Shown: positions 51,141 to 57,868 of the stretch, in pieces | Numbering within the stretch: the first letter of the stretch is position 1 | Layout of the letters: each line of letters starts with the position of its first letter | Program-made: the position numbers and the translations under genes | NCBI GenBank assembly: GCA_964528425.1 | Contig: CAZGTD010000001.1 | Span: 55,685 to 119,684 of the forward strand | Length of the DNA: 64,000 nt | Reading direction: 5' to 3' | Source: UBA3263 sp964528425 | Lineage (GTDB): Bacteria > Bacteroidota > Bacteroidia > Bacteroidales > Muribaculaceae | Notes under the pieces: model-generated | Seen by the model: the letters and a program-made list of their open reading frames with translations, nothing else | The model's database searches: none | Told to the model about the DNA's origin: nothing

Positions 51141-51232
51141 CATGTCTATAGAATTCCTTTCCCGCTCCCCACCTCCGAACTTTCCGGGCAAAATATAACT
51201 TTGTTGTTGCCATAGCTTAAATGACTCCGACA

Positions 51233-51260
51233 TTTGCATGGATTTTGCATGGATTTTGCA
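51233..51260 (+). repeat. Tandem 11-bp repeats near the element boundary
   Basis: TTTGCATGGAT occurs twice in tandem (51233-51243, 51244-51254), followed by a partial third TTTGCA. A-rich sequence with repeated AAAAAACT follows (51272-51291). The stretch 51141-51391 has no gene. Such short repeats next to an attachment site can be arm-type binding sites of a tyrosine integrase; this is inference, as no integrase gene is in the window. Confidence 0.5.
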
Positions 51261-51391
51261 CGCAAAAGCGACAAAAAACTGCAAAAAACTACATAAATGT
51301 CGTTTTTTTAAGCAAAAGGGGCCAAATCAGAGGGGAAACGGGCGACTCATCGCCGAGCGCAACTTACTTATAACCAGCTAATTGAATAAAG

Positions 51392-51437
51392 GGAGCGATA
51401 GACGGGGGTCGAACCCGCGACCCTCAGCTTGGGAAGC
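51392..51437 (-). other. 3' fragment of a tRNA-Gly(CCC) gene: probable attachment site (attL)
   Basis: On the minus strand this reads as the 3' half of a tRNA: anticodon loop TTCCCAA, then GCTGA, a variable stretch AGGGTC, T-arm GCGGG TTCGACC CCCGT, acceptor strand CTATCGC and TCC. The 5' anticodon stem, D-arm and 5' acceptor strand are missing; homology breaks just before the anticodon loop. Integrases of phages and ICEs often use the 3' end of tRNA genes and leave such a copy. Its direction predicts that the element lies to the right. Confidence 0.75.
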
Positions 51438-51751
51438 CCTCTTGCCATTGTTGTAATATATTATAGGTTAAGCATTTATAATCGAGCATCTTTCCATTTG
51501 CAAGTAGATTGCAAATATTATAAGAAAAGAGGTCGAGAGTTCGTCTTAAAGCTATGGTGGATTCGGATTGACGGTTTCTGAATACATGTTTTTAATTATA
51601 AAAATTAGTTTATATAAGTAAGTTATTTAATATGCCGTCAGACCCTTCCTAATGCGTTCTCGCGGCGCTGCGACTCATTTATATGGAATTCACACCCATG
51701 GAATTTTCCGTGGATTAGAAGTGAAATTTCACGCTTTACTTCCATTGTTTG
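51438..51751. other. AT-rich gene-free stretch after the attachment site
   Basis: No supported protein or RNA gene is seen in these ~310 bases. It holds a short repeat (TTTGCAA, 4 bases, TTGCAAA-like, near 51498-51518), and repeated GGAATT-type words around 51680-51710 (ATATGGAATTCAC and CCATGGAATTTTCC). It could carry integrase arm sites or the decayed end of a gene. Confidence 0.4.
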
Positions 51752-52156
51752 CTATATAGGCACCTTTCTACCCATCCGCTTCAATTCTTTGCAAGCATCC
51801 ATATGGAAATAATAGATCCCTACGGCTAACTCATTAGCAAACGTCATTGCCCACTCACAGAATTTTTGCTCAATGCCAGTTACCGGGTCGCAGTAGCTGC
51901 TCTCCCAAATGTTGGCAAGTTCAGAACAAACTTCATCGGGATTGCTGCCGAGGGCATCTACAACCTCCAGCGGATATTGCTCCAACAATCCATTACGCCA
52001 ATCCGCAAACTCACTGCCAGGATTCGCAAGCAGGTACTCAAACGCTACTTCTTTCAACTCTCCGAGAAAGTCTAGTTCTTCTTCCCCAATCGCCTCAACT
52101 GCATTCATCAGGATGCGCAATTTGTCAAGGTTTCTATCTTCCTTATTCATTTCCAT
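51752..52156 (-). CDS. Hypothetical acidic protein in the lysogeny block
   Basis: This 134-aa soluble protein is acidic and mostly helical, with three Cys (EVCSELAN, SSYCDPVTG, QKFCEWAM) and Trp-containing segments (FADWRNGLLEQYP). No family is recognised. It is in the same minus-strand run as a two-helix membrane protein (14-base overlap upstream) and the phage repressor. A gene in this location is likely to be expressed in the lysogen, and immunity or exclusion functions are common there; that is inference from position only. Confidence 0.6.
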   Translation of the reverse strand: MEMNKEDRNLDKLRILMNAVEAIGEEELDFLGELKEVAFEYLLANPGSEFADWRNGLLEQYPLEVVDALGSNPDEVCSELANIWESSYCDPVTGIEQKFCEWAMTFANELAVGIYYFHMDACKELKRMGRKVPI

Positions 52157-52475
52157 CGATTATATCGGGCTTAGAGTTTATTCTCCTAATTCTTTTATAT
52201 TCACGCCAATTATTAACTACTTTATGCTCAATAGCCGAACGAAAAACCGGATCTTTACGCATATGATAAAGTGTATGTAGGGTTTTGTACATTGAAAACG
52301 CAGTAAAAAAAATGAATAACGGTATGGTGCCTAAAAGGATTTTACCCCAAGTTGTAGGCTCTGCCACATGTATCAACGACAATAGCCATTGCACCCCACC
52401 AAATAATAGTGAGATTGCAAAACTCTGGATAGCAATTATAAGTAGAGTTATTAAAAAATGAACAGCATTCTTCAT
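52143..52475 (-). CDS. Two-helix membrane protein, unknown
   Basis: This 110-aa protein has two clear membrane helices (VHFLITLLIIAIQSFAISLLF, in part, ~5-25, and WGKILLGTIPLFIFFTAFSMY, in part, ~43-62). A basic cytoplasmic tail rich in Arg/Lys (HMRKDPVFR, EYKRIRRINSK) follows. It is not recognised as a known family. It lies 26 bases downstream of the repressor stop on the same strand and overlaps the next gene by 14 bases. A superinfection-exclusion or envelope-modifying role in the lysogen is possible but unsupported beyond context. Confidence 0.6.
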   Translation of the reverse strand: MKNAVHFLITLLIIAIQSFAISLLFGGVQWLLSLIHVAEPTTWGKILLGTIPLFIFFTAFSMYKTLHTLYHMRKDPVFRSAIEHKVVNNWREYKRIRRINSKPDIIDGNE

Positions 52476-52501
52476 TTCCTGACCAAGTATTCATTATTCT
52501 A

Positions 52502-53209
52502 TTATGGTTTAATTAGTCGGTATTCGCCAGATTGGTTAACAATATAGCCAAGAATGCCAAATATGCGCCGGACATCCTCTAATGCAATCTCAAACGGTTC
52601 ATGAATAAGACGACCATCATCATATTTCTCCTCATTCGATGAATAAAGGGCAATCGTGTTCGGGGTAGAGCCACGTTGAATTCGCTTGGTAACACGATAC
52701 TCATTGGTTTCAATAACATAATTGCGACCAGGTACAAGTAGTCTGCGCTCTGTAACTTCACGAACTGCAAGCACACATCCATCGGGATATTCAACCATAG
52801 AATCTCCCACATGGCGAATAGCAGCTGTCTCTTTACCGTCGAACCACCCTCCGGGCTGAATATACCCGACAACCTCACCTGAAGTATCCGAAGATGATAC
52901 CCGTCCATTATAGCCGCCGGTAGTCTCTACGTCGTAAAAGGGTATAGCCCGCTCCATCGACTTGTCAGTTGCATCAGTCGTGGACTCAGCCGCACGCAAC
53001 ATTTCGCCCTCTCCAGTCATTAGCCACGTCATGTTGAGCTGCGGGAATGCATCCCCAATTAAAGCAACACTTCGCTGCGTAAATGACAATCCACCTCTGA
53101 GCATTTTACCATAATTGGATGGATTGAGCCCACATTTCACAGCAAAAGCATTGTTAGTCAAACCTATATAATTCTGAAAGAATTCAAGGCGTTCCAGTTT
53201 AGAATCCAT
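52502..53209 (-). CDS. Phage-type repressor: HTH plus S24 peptidase domain
   Basis: This 235-aa CI/LexA-like repressor has an N-terminal Xre-type HTH (~1-65, LERLEFFQNYIGLTNNAFAV, NPSNYGKMLRGG) and a C-terminal S24 domain. Catalytic Ser is in IRHVGDSMVEYPDG (~112) and Lys in YRVTKRIQRG (~150), both present, so self-cleavage upon DNA damage is expected. The ATG at 53209 is preferred over a TTG three codons upstream. It diverges from a small plus-strand gene across a 117-base region with a perfect palindrome. It is the likely lysogeny switch of the element. Confidence 0.88.
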   Translation of the reverse strand: MDSKLERLEFFQNYIGLTNNAFAVKCGLNPSNYGKMLRGGLSFTQRSVALIGDAFPQLNMTWLMTGEGEMLRAAESTTDATDKSMERAIPFYDVETTGGYNGRVSSSDTSGEVVGYIQPGGWFDGKETAAIRHVGDSMVEYPDGCVLAVREVTERRLLVPGRNYVIETNEYRVTKRIQRGSTPNTIALYSSNEEKYDDGRLIHEPFEIALEDVRRIFGILGYIVNQSGEYRLIKP

Positions 53210-53257
53210 AGCAAACAATAGATTACTATTAAATAATATTAAAATACTACGTTTTAC

Positions 53258-53288
53258 TTGGTATTACCAAATTATAATACTATCTTTG
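53258..53288 (+). promoter_or_regulatory. Early promoter with overlapping palindromic operator
   Basis: TTG at 53258-53260, 20 bases, TATCTTTG at 53281-53288 form a good promoter for the early plus-strand genes. The palindrome TTGGTATTACCAA (53258-53270) exactly covers the -33 element. Repressor binding there would block polymerase, as in a phage switch. Confidence 0.7.
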
Positions 53289-53326
53289 CACTCAAAGTTA
53301 CAAAAAAGTAATCAAATCACAAAGAA

Positions 53327-53521
53327 ATGGAATTTAAAAAACTGAAAACTCAATCTCTCTATGACGCTTTGATGGAGATGAGCTTAGGCGAAACCTGCAT
53401 TTCTCCCGACGGGTGCACGCCAGCTTACGTTAAGAGGGCTTGTTGCGACCTCAAAGAGAAGGGCTACCTCTTTCAAACGTCAACCAAAACCGGTGTCCAG
53501 ACCATAACCAGACTAAAGTAA
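53327..53521 (+). CDS. Small winged-helix-like early protein (Cro position)
   Basis: This 64-aa basic protein (KLKTQSLYDALMEMSLGE, CTPAYVKRACCDLKEKG, KTGVQTITRLK) has the pattern of a short helix-turn-helix with a C-terminal wing. It is the first gene of the early plus-strand operon, opposite the repressor, where Cro-like proteins usually sit. The family is not recognised by name. It starts 38 bases after the promoter box. A role as a Cro-like antagonist is inference. Confidence 0.6.
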   Translation: MEFKKLKTQSLYDALMEMSLGETCISPDGCTPAYVKRACCDLKEKGYLFQTSTKTGVQTITRLK

Positions 53522-53547
53522 CCTTCACTCATCCTCAATAACTCGCT

Positions 53548-53745
53548 ATGATTACCGCAATAGAACCCGCAGTAACCTTAAATGGTCAGTACGCATTAGG
53601 AGAAACCGCCAAAGTGCTCGGCATACATCGAACCACTCTTACACGCTACATGAAGCGAGGGCTCATCAGATGTAATTTCCACCGCTCGGGCCGCAGATTC
53701 TTTTACGGGCGTGAAATTATCCGCTGTTGGAAAGCTACCCTATAA
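53548..53745 (+). CDS. Small HTH DNA-binding protein (excisionase/MerR-like fold)
   Basis: This 65-aa protein is almost entirely a helix-turn-helix of the HTH_17/excisionase type: YALGETAKVLGIHRTTLTRY, followed by MKRGLIRCNFHRSGRRFFYG and EIIRCW. Such proteins act as excisionases or small regulators in integrative elements. The turn and the wing with Arg/Gly are well formed. It follows the Cro-position gene by 26 bases. Confidence 0.75.
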   Translation: MITAIEPAVTLNGQYALGETAKVLGIHRTTLTRYMKRGLIRCNFHRSGRRFFYGREIIRCWKATL

Positions 53746-53782
53746 CCTCTTAGTCCATAACCACACATACAATTTAACGACT

Positions 53783-54013
53783 ATGACAACTTCCTACACC
53801 CGCATCTCTATAATTTTCTGCCTCTATATTTTAGCATTCATTTGCATTCTTTCAGAGCCAAAAGGTGATGAACAGACATGGCTATTAGTTCTGATAATAA
53901 GCAAGTTTATAGGTGCGCTTGCCTTATATACAGCTTATAAACTTACGAATAAATGGTCCCTTACCGATAAATGGGTAGCAACATATAGCAAACAACCGAA
54001 CCTAAACGAATAA
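53783..54013 (+). CDS. Small two-helix membrane protein
   Basis: This 76-aa protein starts at ATG 53783 and has two hydrophobic helices (ISIIFCLYILAFICIL, ~8-23; TWLLVLIISKFIGALALYTAY, in part, ~32-51). A polar tail containing two Trp follows. No family recognised. It sits directly upstream of the tRNA-like cluster (8 bases from its stop), so the cluster may be co-transcribed with it. Function unknown. Confidence 0.5.
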   Translation: MTTSYTRISIIFCLYILAFICILSEPKGDEQTWLLVLIISKFIGALALYTAYKLTNKWSLTDKWVATYSKQPNLNE

Positions 54014-54021
54014 ACTCCGTC

Positions 54022-54113
54022 GGACGGATACAACCAAGTGGCCGAGGTGACTCCGCCTACCGGCGCGGAGTTCGGAAATACCGACATCGCAGGTTCGAAT
54101 CCTGTTCCGTCCT
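54022..54113 (+). tRNA. tRNA-like gene 1, class II, with 8-base anticodon loop
   Basis: A 92-nt cloverleaf with a perfect 7-bp acceptor (GGACGGA/TCCGTCC), U8-A9 (TA), a 3-bp D-stem (ACC/GGT) and a D-loop containing GG. The long variable arm has TCGG/CCGA, and the T-arm is GCAGG TTCGAAT CCTGT. The anticodon arm is not normal: stem CTCCGC/GCGGAG has 6 bp and the loop CTACCGGC has 8 bases, so no standard triplet can be assigned with confidence (ACC or a quadruplet are possible readings). CCA is not encoded and the discriminator is T. It may be a suppressor, decoy or decayed tRNA. Confidence 0.7.
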
Positions 54114-54130
54114 CAAATCAATAAAAACGA

Positions 54131-54267
54131 CCCATAACGGGAGGCCTGACCTCGCAAGGTACGCGTACCTCAACCCATACATAGCGAGACGGTAGCTAAT
54201 CTGCGGGATAAAATCCGCGACGCGGCTGTGTAACCAACCACAGTATCTCATGAACGGACGTTATGGG
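54131..54267 (+). ncRNA. Predicted structured RNA between tRNA-like genes
   Basis: A perfect 9-bp terminal pairing, CCCATAACG (54131-54139) with CGTTATGGG (54259-54267), encloses several hairpins. They are GAGG/CCTC (54141-54153), a 14-base palindrome AGGTACGCGTACCT (54157-54170), GCGGGAT/ATCCGC, and CTGTG/CACAG. No T-loop motif (TTCGA) is present, so it is not a tRNA. It lies inside the tRNA-like array, upstream of a shared terminator. No known RNA family is recognised. The antisense reading frame over it looks like a chance frame. Confidence 0.45.
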
Positions 54268-54326
54268 CGCCAGTAGCAAGTATGACTTTTAATGCAGCGT
54301 TAAGTCGCTGTCACTACATATTGACC

Positions 54327-54401
54327 GAAAGCAGTAGCTCAGCGGACAAGAGCACCTCTTGCACAAGTGGACAGACGCCGGTTCGAATCCGGCCTGCTTT
54401 C
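54327..54401 (+). tRNA. tRNA-like gene 2, with non-canonical anticodon arm
   Basis: The acceptor stem is complete (AAAGCAG/CTGCTTT) with an extra G:C at the end (G-1 and C73-like, as in tRNA-His). TA at positions 8-9, D-stem GCTC/GAGC with a loop containing GG, and T-arm GCCGG TTCGAAT CCGGC are all perfect. The anticodon region CACCTCTTGCACAAGTGG does not form a 5-bp stem with a 7-base loop in the standard register. A shifted register gives loop CTTGCAC (anticodon TGC) with a C-A mismatch and loss of base 26. CCA is not encoded. The identity is therefore uncertain. Confidence 0.7.
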
Positions 54402-54454
54402 CCACTCATAAACAATTCTAAGAGCCAGTAACCATTGTTCGTCGATTCGTTGTG

Positions 54455-54474
54455 AAACGCGTCGGCGTTTTTTT
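54455..54474 (+). terminator. Small terminator inside the tRNA-like cluster
   Basis: AAACGC, loop GTCG, GCGTTT, then a T-run. It separates tRNA-like genes 2 and 3, so partial read-through or processing is implied if all are on one transcript. Confidence 0.55.
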
Positions 54475-54477
54475 CTC

Positions 54478-54552
54478 GGACACTGCGAATAAACAGGCCA
54501 GTTCACCCGGAACAATATCCGGGAAGTGTGGGTTCGACTCCCACGGTGTCCA
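54478..54552 (+). tRNA. tRNA-like gene 3, without U33 in the anticodon loop
   Basis: A 75-nt cloverleaf with acceptor GGACACT/GGTGTCC (one G-U), D-stem GAAT/GTTC with a GG-containing loop, and T-arm GTGGG TTCGACT CCCAC. The anticodon arm has stem CCCGG/CCGGG but an 8-base loop AACAATAT (or 6 bp with a 6-base loop). There is no U at position 33, and position 8 is G instead of U. A normal decoding role is doubtful. Discriminator A is followed by C, not CCA. The cluster terminator lies 37 bases downstream. Confidence 0.65.
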
Positions 54553-54589
54553 CTAAGTAGATTTTCTAATTCTGCTCATGATTGGATAT

Positions 54590-54621
54590 GGCCGGCCTCA
54601 CGAGTTGGGGCTGGCCTTTTT
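54590..54621 (+). terminator. Terminator after the tRNA-like cluster
   Basis: GGCCGGCCTCA (54590-54600) pairs with TGGGGCTGGCC (54606-54616) over 11 positions with two G-U pairs and a 5-base loop, followed by TTTTT. Confidence 0.8.
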
Positions 54622-54674
54622 AATCATGCAGCAATACTTCAGACGACATTTATTTACCTAAACACATATTTATC

Positions 54675-55592
54675 ATGAGCAATCAACCAACAACCCAAGC
54701 GGCATCCGCAACCAACGAGCCCCGCCAAGACCAAAACTCTCTTGACAAAGAGCTGCAAATGGCAAACCTTAACCTGCAGCTGGTTCAAACACGGGCCAAC
54801 GCCGAATACAGTGCATCCATCGCCGGCCAGATGCAGCGCCAGTTCGAATCCATTCAACGCGTTGCCAAACCATACGCCGAGTCGACTATAGTACCCAAAA
54901 GCTACCAAGGCAATATCGGCAACTGCATCATAGCCCTTGACCTTGCACACCGCATGAACCTGCCGGCGCTCGCAGTCATGCAGAACCTCTATGTAGTAAA
55001 CGGCAATCCATCCTGGTCGTCCAAATTCCTGGTAGCCACCATCAACACCTGCGGCAGATTTACCAACCTGCGTTATAAGAAACGCCTGCTTGGCAAAGTA
55101 GGCAAGGTTAAATACAACAACCTCGAATGGAGCGATCAAAAGAAAGCAAAGACTATCGTAGTCAGAGAATTCGACGGCACGAATGTCGACAACTGGGAGT
55201 GCATCGCCTACGCCGTTGAGAAAGCCACCGGTGAAACCCTTGAGTCAGACCCCGTAACGATTGAAATGGCAATCAAAGAGGGATGGTACACCAAAGACGG
55301 TTCAAAATGGGTGACCATGCCTATGCTGATGCTCACCTATCGAGCAGCAGCCTTTTGGCAGCGCGTCTATGTCCCCGAAATGTCGATGGGATTCCGCACC
55401 ACGGAAGAGGAGCAAGATGTCATGGATGTAGACTACGAAGAAGTGTACACACCACGCAATACATCATCCACTCAACCCAAATCTTCATCAACAGCGATTG
55501 AGGACGCAAAAGACAGACTGCGCAATCGCCCGGAAGCAGCGCCGGCGCCCAACGCTGACGGCAAGTCGAACTCTATCTTTGTTATGCCATGA
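54675..55592 (+). CDS. RecT-like phage single-strand annealing protein (candidate)
   Basis: This 305-aa phage protein has a conserved core from ~60 to 245: IVPKSYQGNIGNCIIALDLA, LAVMQNLYVVNGNPSWSSKF, VATINTCGRFTNLRY, IAYAVEKATGE, EGWYTKDGSKWVTMPMLMLT and YRAAAFWQRVYVPEMSMGF with EEEQDVMDVDY. This pattern matches a family of phage proteins that I associate with the RecT/Bet annealase superfamily, although the similarity is remote. The Pro/Ser/Ala-rich N- and C-terminal tails look disordered. It overlaps the nuclease-FtsK fusion gene by 4 bases (ATGA), matching the usual annealase-exonuclease gene pairing. Confidence 0.6.
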   Translation: MSNQPTTQAASATNEPRQDQNSLDKELQMANLNLQLVQTRANAEYSASIAGQMQRQFESIQRVAKPYAESTIVPKSYQGNIGNCIIALDLAHRMNLPALAVMQNLYVVNGNPSWSSKFLVATINTCGRFTNLRYKKRLLGKVGKVKYNNLEWSDQKKAKTIVVREFDGTNVDNWECIAYAVEKATGETLESDPVTIEMAIKEGWYTKDGSKWVTMPMLMLTYRAAAFWQRVYVPEMSMGFRTTEEEQDVMDVDYEEVYTPRNTSSTQPKSSSTAIEDAKDRLRNRPEAAPAPNADGKSNSIFVMP

Positions 55593-57688
55593 ACCTATGC
55601 GTCAACAAATATGCTCTTATGAGCGGCGAGGAACTTGAAAACCATTTCTCAAATTTCCTCGTCGACTCATGGAGTTATTCGGCCATAGCGACTTTCGCCC
55701 GAAACGAAAAGGAGTTCGAGCGCCGCTATATTTACCGCGAGCCGTCGCGCAAGTCAGCCTCCACGGTTGCCGGAACAGCCTACCACGCGGCTTTGCAAGC
55801 GTTCTTTGAGCACCTGCAAGACTCCGGCGAACTCCTTTCAATGCCCAAAATTCAGGAAACCGCCTACAGGATAATTGACGAAATCCCGGCAAACCAATGG
55901 AAGCTCGGCAAAAAAACGCCAACCGTTGAATCATGCATCGAGGTTGCAACTAAAACCGCAAATGCCTTAATATCGAATTTCTATAGCGAGCAATCAGTTT
56001 ATCTTGCTGACGTCAAGCGCGTAATCGCCGTAGAAATTCGCACTGAAGCGTGGCTCGTTGTTAACGGCGTAGATATTCCCCTACCCTGCCGCGGCCAGAT
56101 AGACCTCGTGGTCGAACTGACAGACGGCCGTCGGGTTATTATCGACCATAAATCCAAGTCGGCATATACCGATGTGGAAGAACTCGGCTTTACCGGTGCC
56201 AAGCAGGCAATTGTATATGCCCTTTCGTGGGAGGCCATGCACCCCGAACTGCCAATTGACGAGGTTTGGTACATGGAAAATAAGCATAGCAAAAACAAAG
56301 ATACCTCGCCTCAGATCCGCAAAATGGCAATTACACTCGACGCCGATACGCGCCGCCTGTATGAAGCAATTCTATATGAACCTCTACGCCGCATGGTTCA
56401 AGCCACTCAAGACCCCGACTACATCTACACTATCAACGATGCCGACCCCATTGCCGACCGGGCTGAACTCTACGACTTTTGGGCACGCACTCTCATAGCC
56501 GATATCGATGATTTCAACATTCCCGACAGCAAAAAACAGCTCATTCTGCGCCGGCAGAAAAAGATTCGCGATGCATCAACAGCCTCAATCTCTCCCAAAG
56601 TAATAACTTCATTCCGCAAACAAGCGGCAACATTTATTTCCTACGAACTCCGTAACGATATGACTCCTCAAGAAAAAATAGAACATACCTTACGCTCTTT
56701 CGGAATCATGGCGCGCGTAGCACATGTTTTCGGAGCATATTCTTCAACGTCTTACCTGCTCGAAATTGGGCCCGGGGTAAAGATTGCCAATATTGCATCG
56801 CATACACTGGACATAGCCAATGCAATCGATGTCCCCTCGGTGCGCGTTCTACCCAGCCTTTCCATGTATCAGGGCCACTCTTACCTTTGCATCGAAGCCC
56901 CACACCGCTCCGGCGACACCCTGCTGTGGGATGCAAAATACCTCAAAGGCCATAAGCTGCCCCTGGGTCTCGATAACTTCGGAGAGACAGTAATATGGGA
57001 TATTGACAATCAGTCCACCCCTCACATGCTAATCTGCGGTGCAACGGGTTCCGGTAAATCGGTGTGTATAAGGAGCTCCATTGAATATGCGCGCCTGGCC
57101 GGCGTTAAGCGCATTATTGTGCTCGACCCAAAATACGAATTCATCGGAAAACTGCCCGACTGCGAAATAATCGCGGACATTACCGAGATTGAACAGCGCA
57201 TGAAGGAACTCGTCGACGAAATGCAGCAGCGTGCAAAGACCGGAGCAAATAGCAAGACCCTCATAGTGTTCGATGAGTTTGCCGACGCAGTGTCGTCAGC
57301 CCGCTCCGGCAAGGAACTCGACATCCGCGAAAAGGTAGAGGTCGGAACCAAACGTGGCCCCATGGGATTCCCCATACCCAAGTATGAAATTAAGGTTGTC
57401 GGTCGCGAAAAATCTCTCGAGGAGAACCTGAAGATGTTGCTGCAAAAGGGCCGCTCCCTCGGCTATCGCATCATAGCAGCTACCCAGCGCGCCTCAACCA
57501 AAATCATCACCGGCGATGCCAAAGTTAACTTCCCGGTGCAAGTGTGCTTCCGCGTTCCCAAAGCCGTGGACTCAAAAGTCGTACTCGACGAAGAAGGAGC
57601 CGAAACACTTGCCGGCCGCGGCGACGGTCTGATAAAATCGCCGGACTATATCGGCACCGTACGCTTCCAGGGATTCTATAAACCTTAA
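55589..57688 (+). CDS. PD-(D/E)XK (RecB-family) nuclease fused to FtsK-type DNA motor
   Basis: The 699-aa product has two parts. Residues ~25-300 form a RecB-family nuclease: opening SWSYSAIATFARNEKEFERR, metal His in VAGTAYHAALQAFF (~66), Asp in CRGQIDLVVEL (~170), Asp-x-Lys in IIDHKSKSAY (~185) and the Q-Y motif GAKQAIVYALSWEAM. All catalytic residues are present. Residues ~330-699 match the FtsK alpha/beta translocase: ATP site MLICGATGSGKSVCI (~480-494), Walker B KTLIVFDEFAD (~555-565), IIAATQRASTKIITGDAKVN and VVLDEEGAETLAGRGDGL. The DNA-sequence-reading gamma domain and membrane helices are absent. It is paired with the RecT-like gene by a 4-base overlap. It could degrade or process DNA ends while moving along DNA. 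Confidence 0.8.
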   Translation: MNLCVNKYALMSGEELENHFSNFLVDSWSYSAIATFARNEKEFERRYIYREPSRKSASTVAGTAYHAALQAFFEHLQDSGELLSMPKIQETAYRIIDEIPANQWKLGKKTPTVESCIEVATKTANALISNFYSEQSVYLADVKRVIAVEIRTEAWLVVNGVDIPLPCRGQIDLVVELTDGRRVIIDHKSKSAYTDVEELGFTGAKQAIVYALSWEAMHPELPIDEVWYMENKHSKNKDTSPQIRKMAITLDADTRRLYEAILYEPLRRMVQATQDPDYIYTINDADPIADRAELYDFWARTLIADIDDFNIPDSKKQLILRRQKKIRDASTASISPKVITSFRKQAATFISYELRNDMTPQEKIEHTLRSFGIMARVAHVFGAYSSTSYLLEIGPGVKIANIASHTLDIANAIDVPSVRVLPSLSMYQGHSYLCIEAPHRSGDTLLWDAKYLKGHKLPLGLDNFGETVIWDIDNQSTPHMLICGATGSGKSVCIRSSIEYARLAGVKRIIVLDPKYEFIGKLPDCEIIADITEIEQRMKELVDEMQQRAKTGANSKTLIVFDEFADAVSSARSGKELDIREKVEVGTKRGPMGFPIPKYEIKVVGREKSLEENLKMLLQKGRSLGYRIIAATQRASTKIITGDAKVNFPVQVCFRVPKAVDSKVVLDEEGAETLAGRGDGLIKSPDYIGTVRFQGFYKP

Positions 57689-57700
57689 TAATGAATCACC

Positions 57701-57868
57701 ATGGAAATTTGCAAATCCGACGTTGCCCTCGTTGCCGATTATCTTGACTTTGCAGCAACTCATTTTGCAACATTCACATCCTCGCGCATGAGAAACAAAA
57801 GTCGGCTTATGCGCATAATGTCTAACAAATTCAAATCAAAACTCAAAAATCATGCAACAGTGGATTGA
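57701..57868 (+). CDS. Small basic protein, 55 aa, element-associated
   Basis: A 56-codon frame starts at ATG 57701 and overlaps the start of the DUF4494 gene by 17 bases. The product begins MEICKSDVALVADYLDFAAT and ends with a Lys/Arg-rich helix (RMRNKSRLMRIMSNKFKSKL). Similar short proteins with a VADYLDFA-like motif occur in Bacteroidales mobile elements as I recall them. The function is unknown. Its position within a tight operon and the coding pattern favour a real gene, but it is short. Confidence 0.5.
   Translation: MEICKSDVALVADYLDFAATHFATFTSSRMRNKSRLMRIMSNKFKSKLKNHATVD

Noticed and set aside
51081..51284. A 67-codon minus-strand frame after tRNA-Arg
   Set aside because: It reads through the tRNA terminator hairpin and the tandem repeats; composition looks non-coding.
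54057..54251. A 64-codon minus-strand frame across tRNA-like gene 1 and the structured RNA
   Set aside because: It overlaps a perfect tRNA acceptor/T-arm and the RNA hairpins, and its product has no recognisable features.
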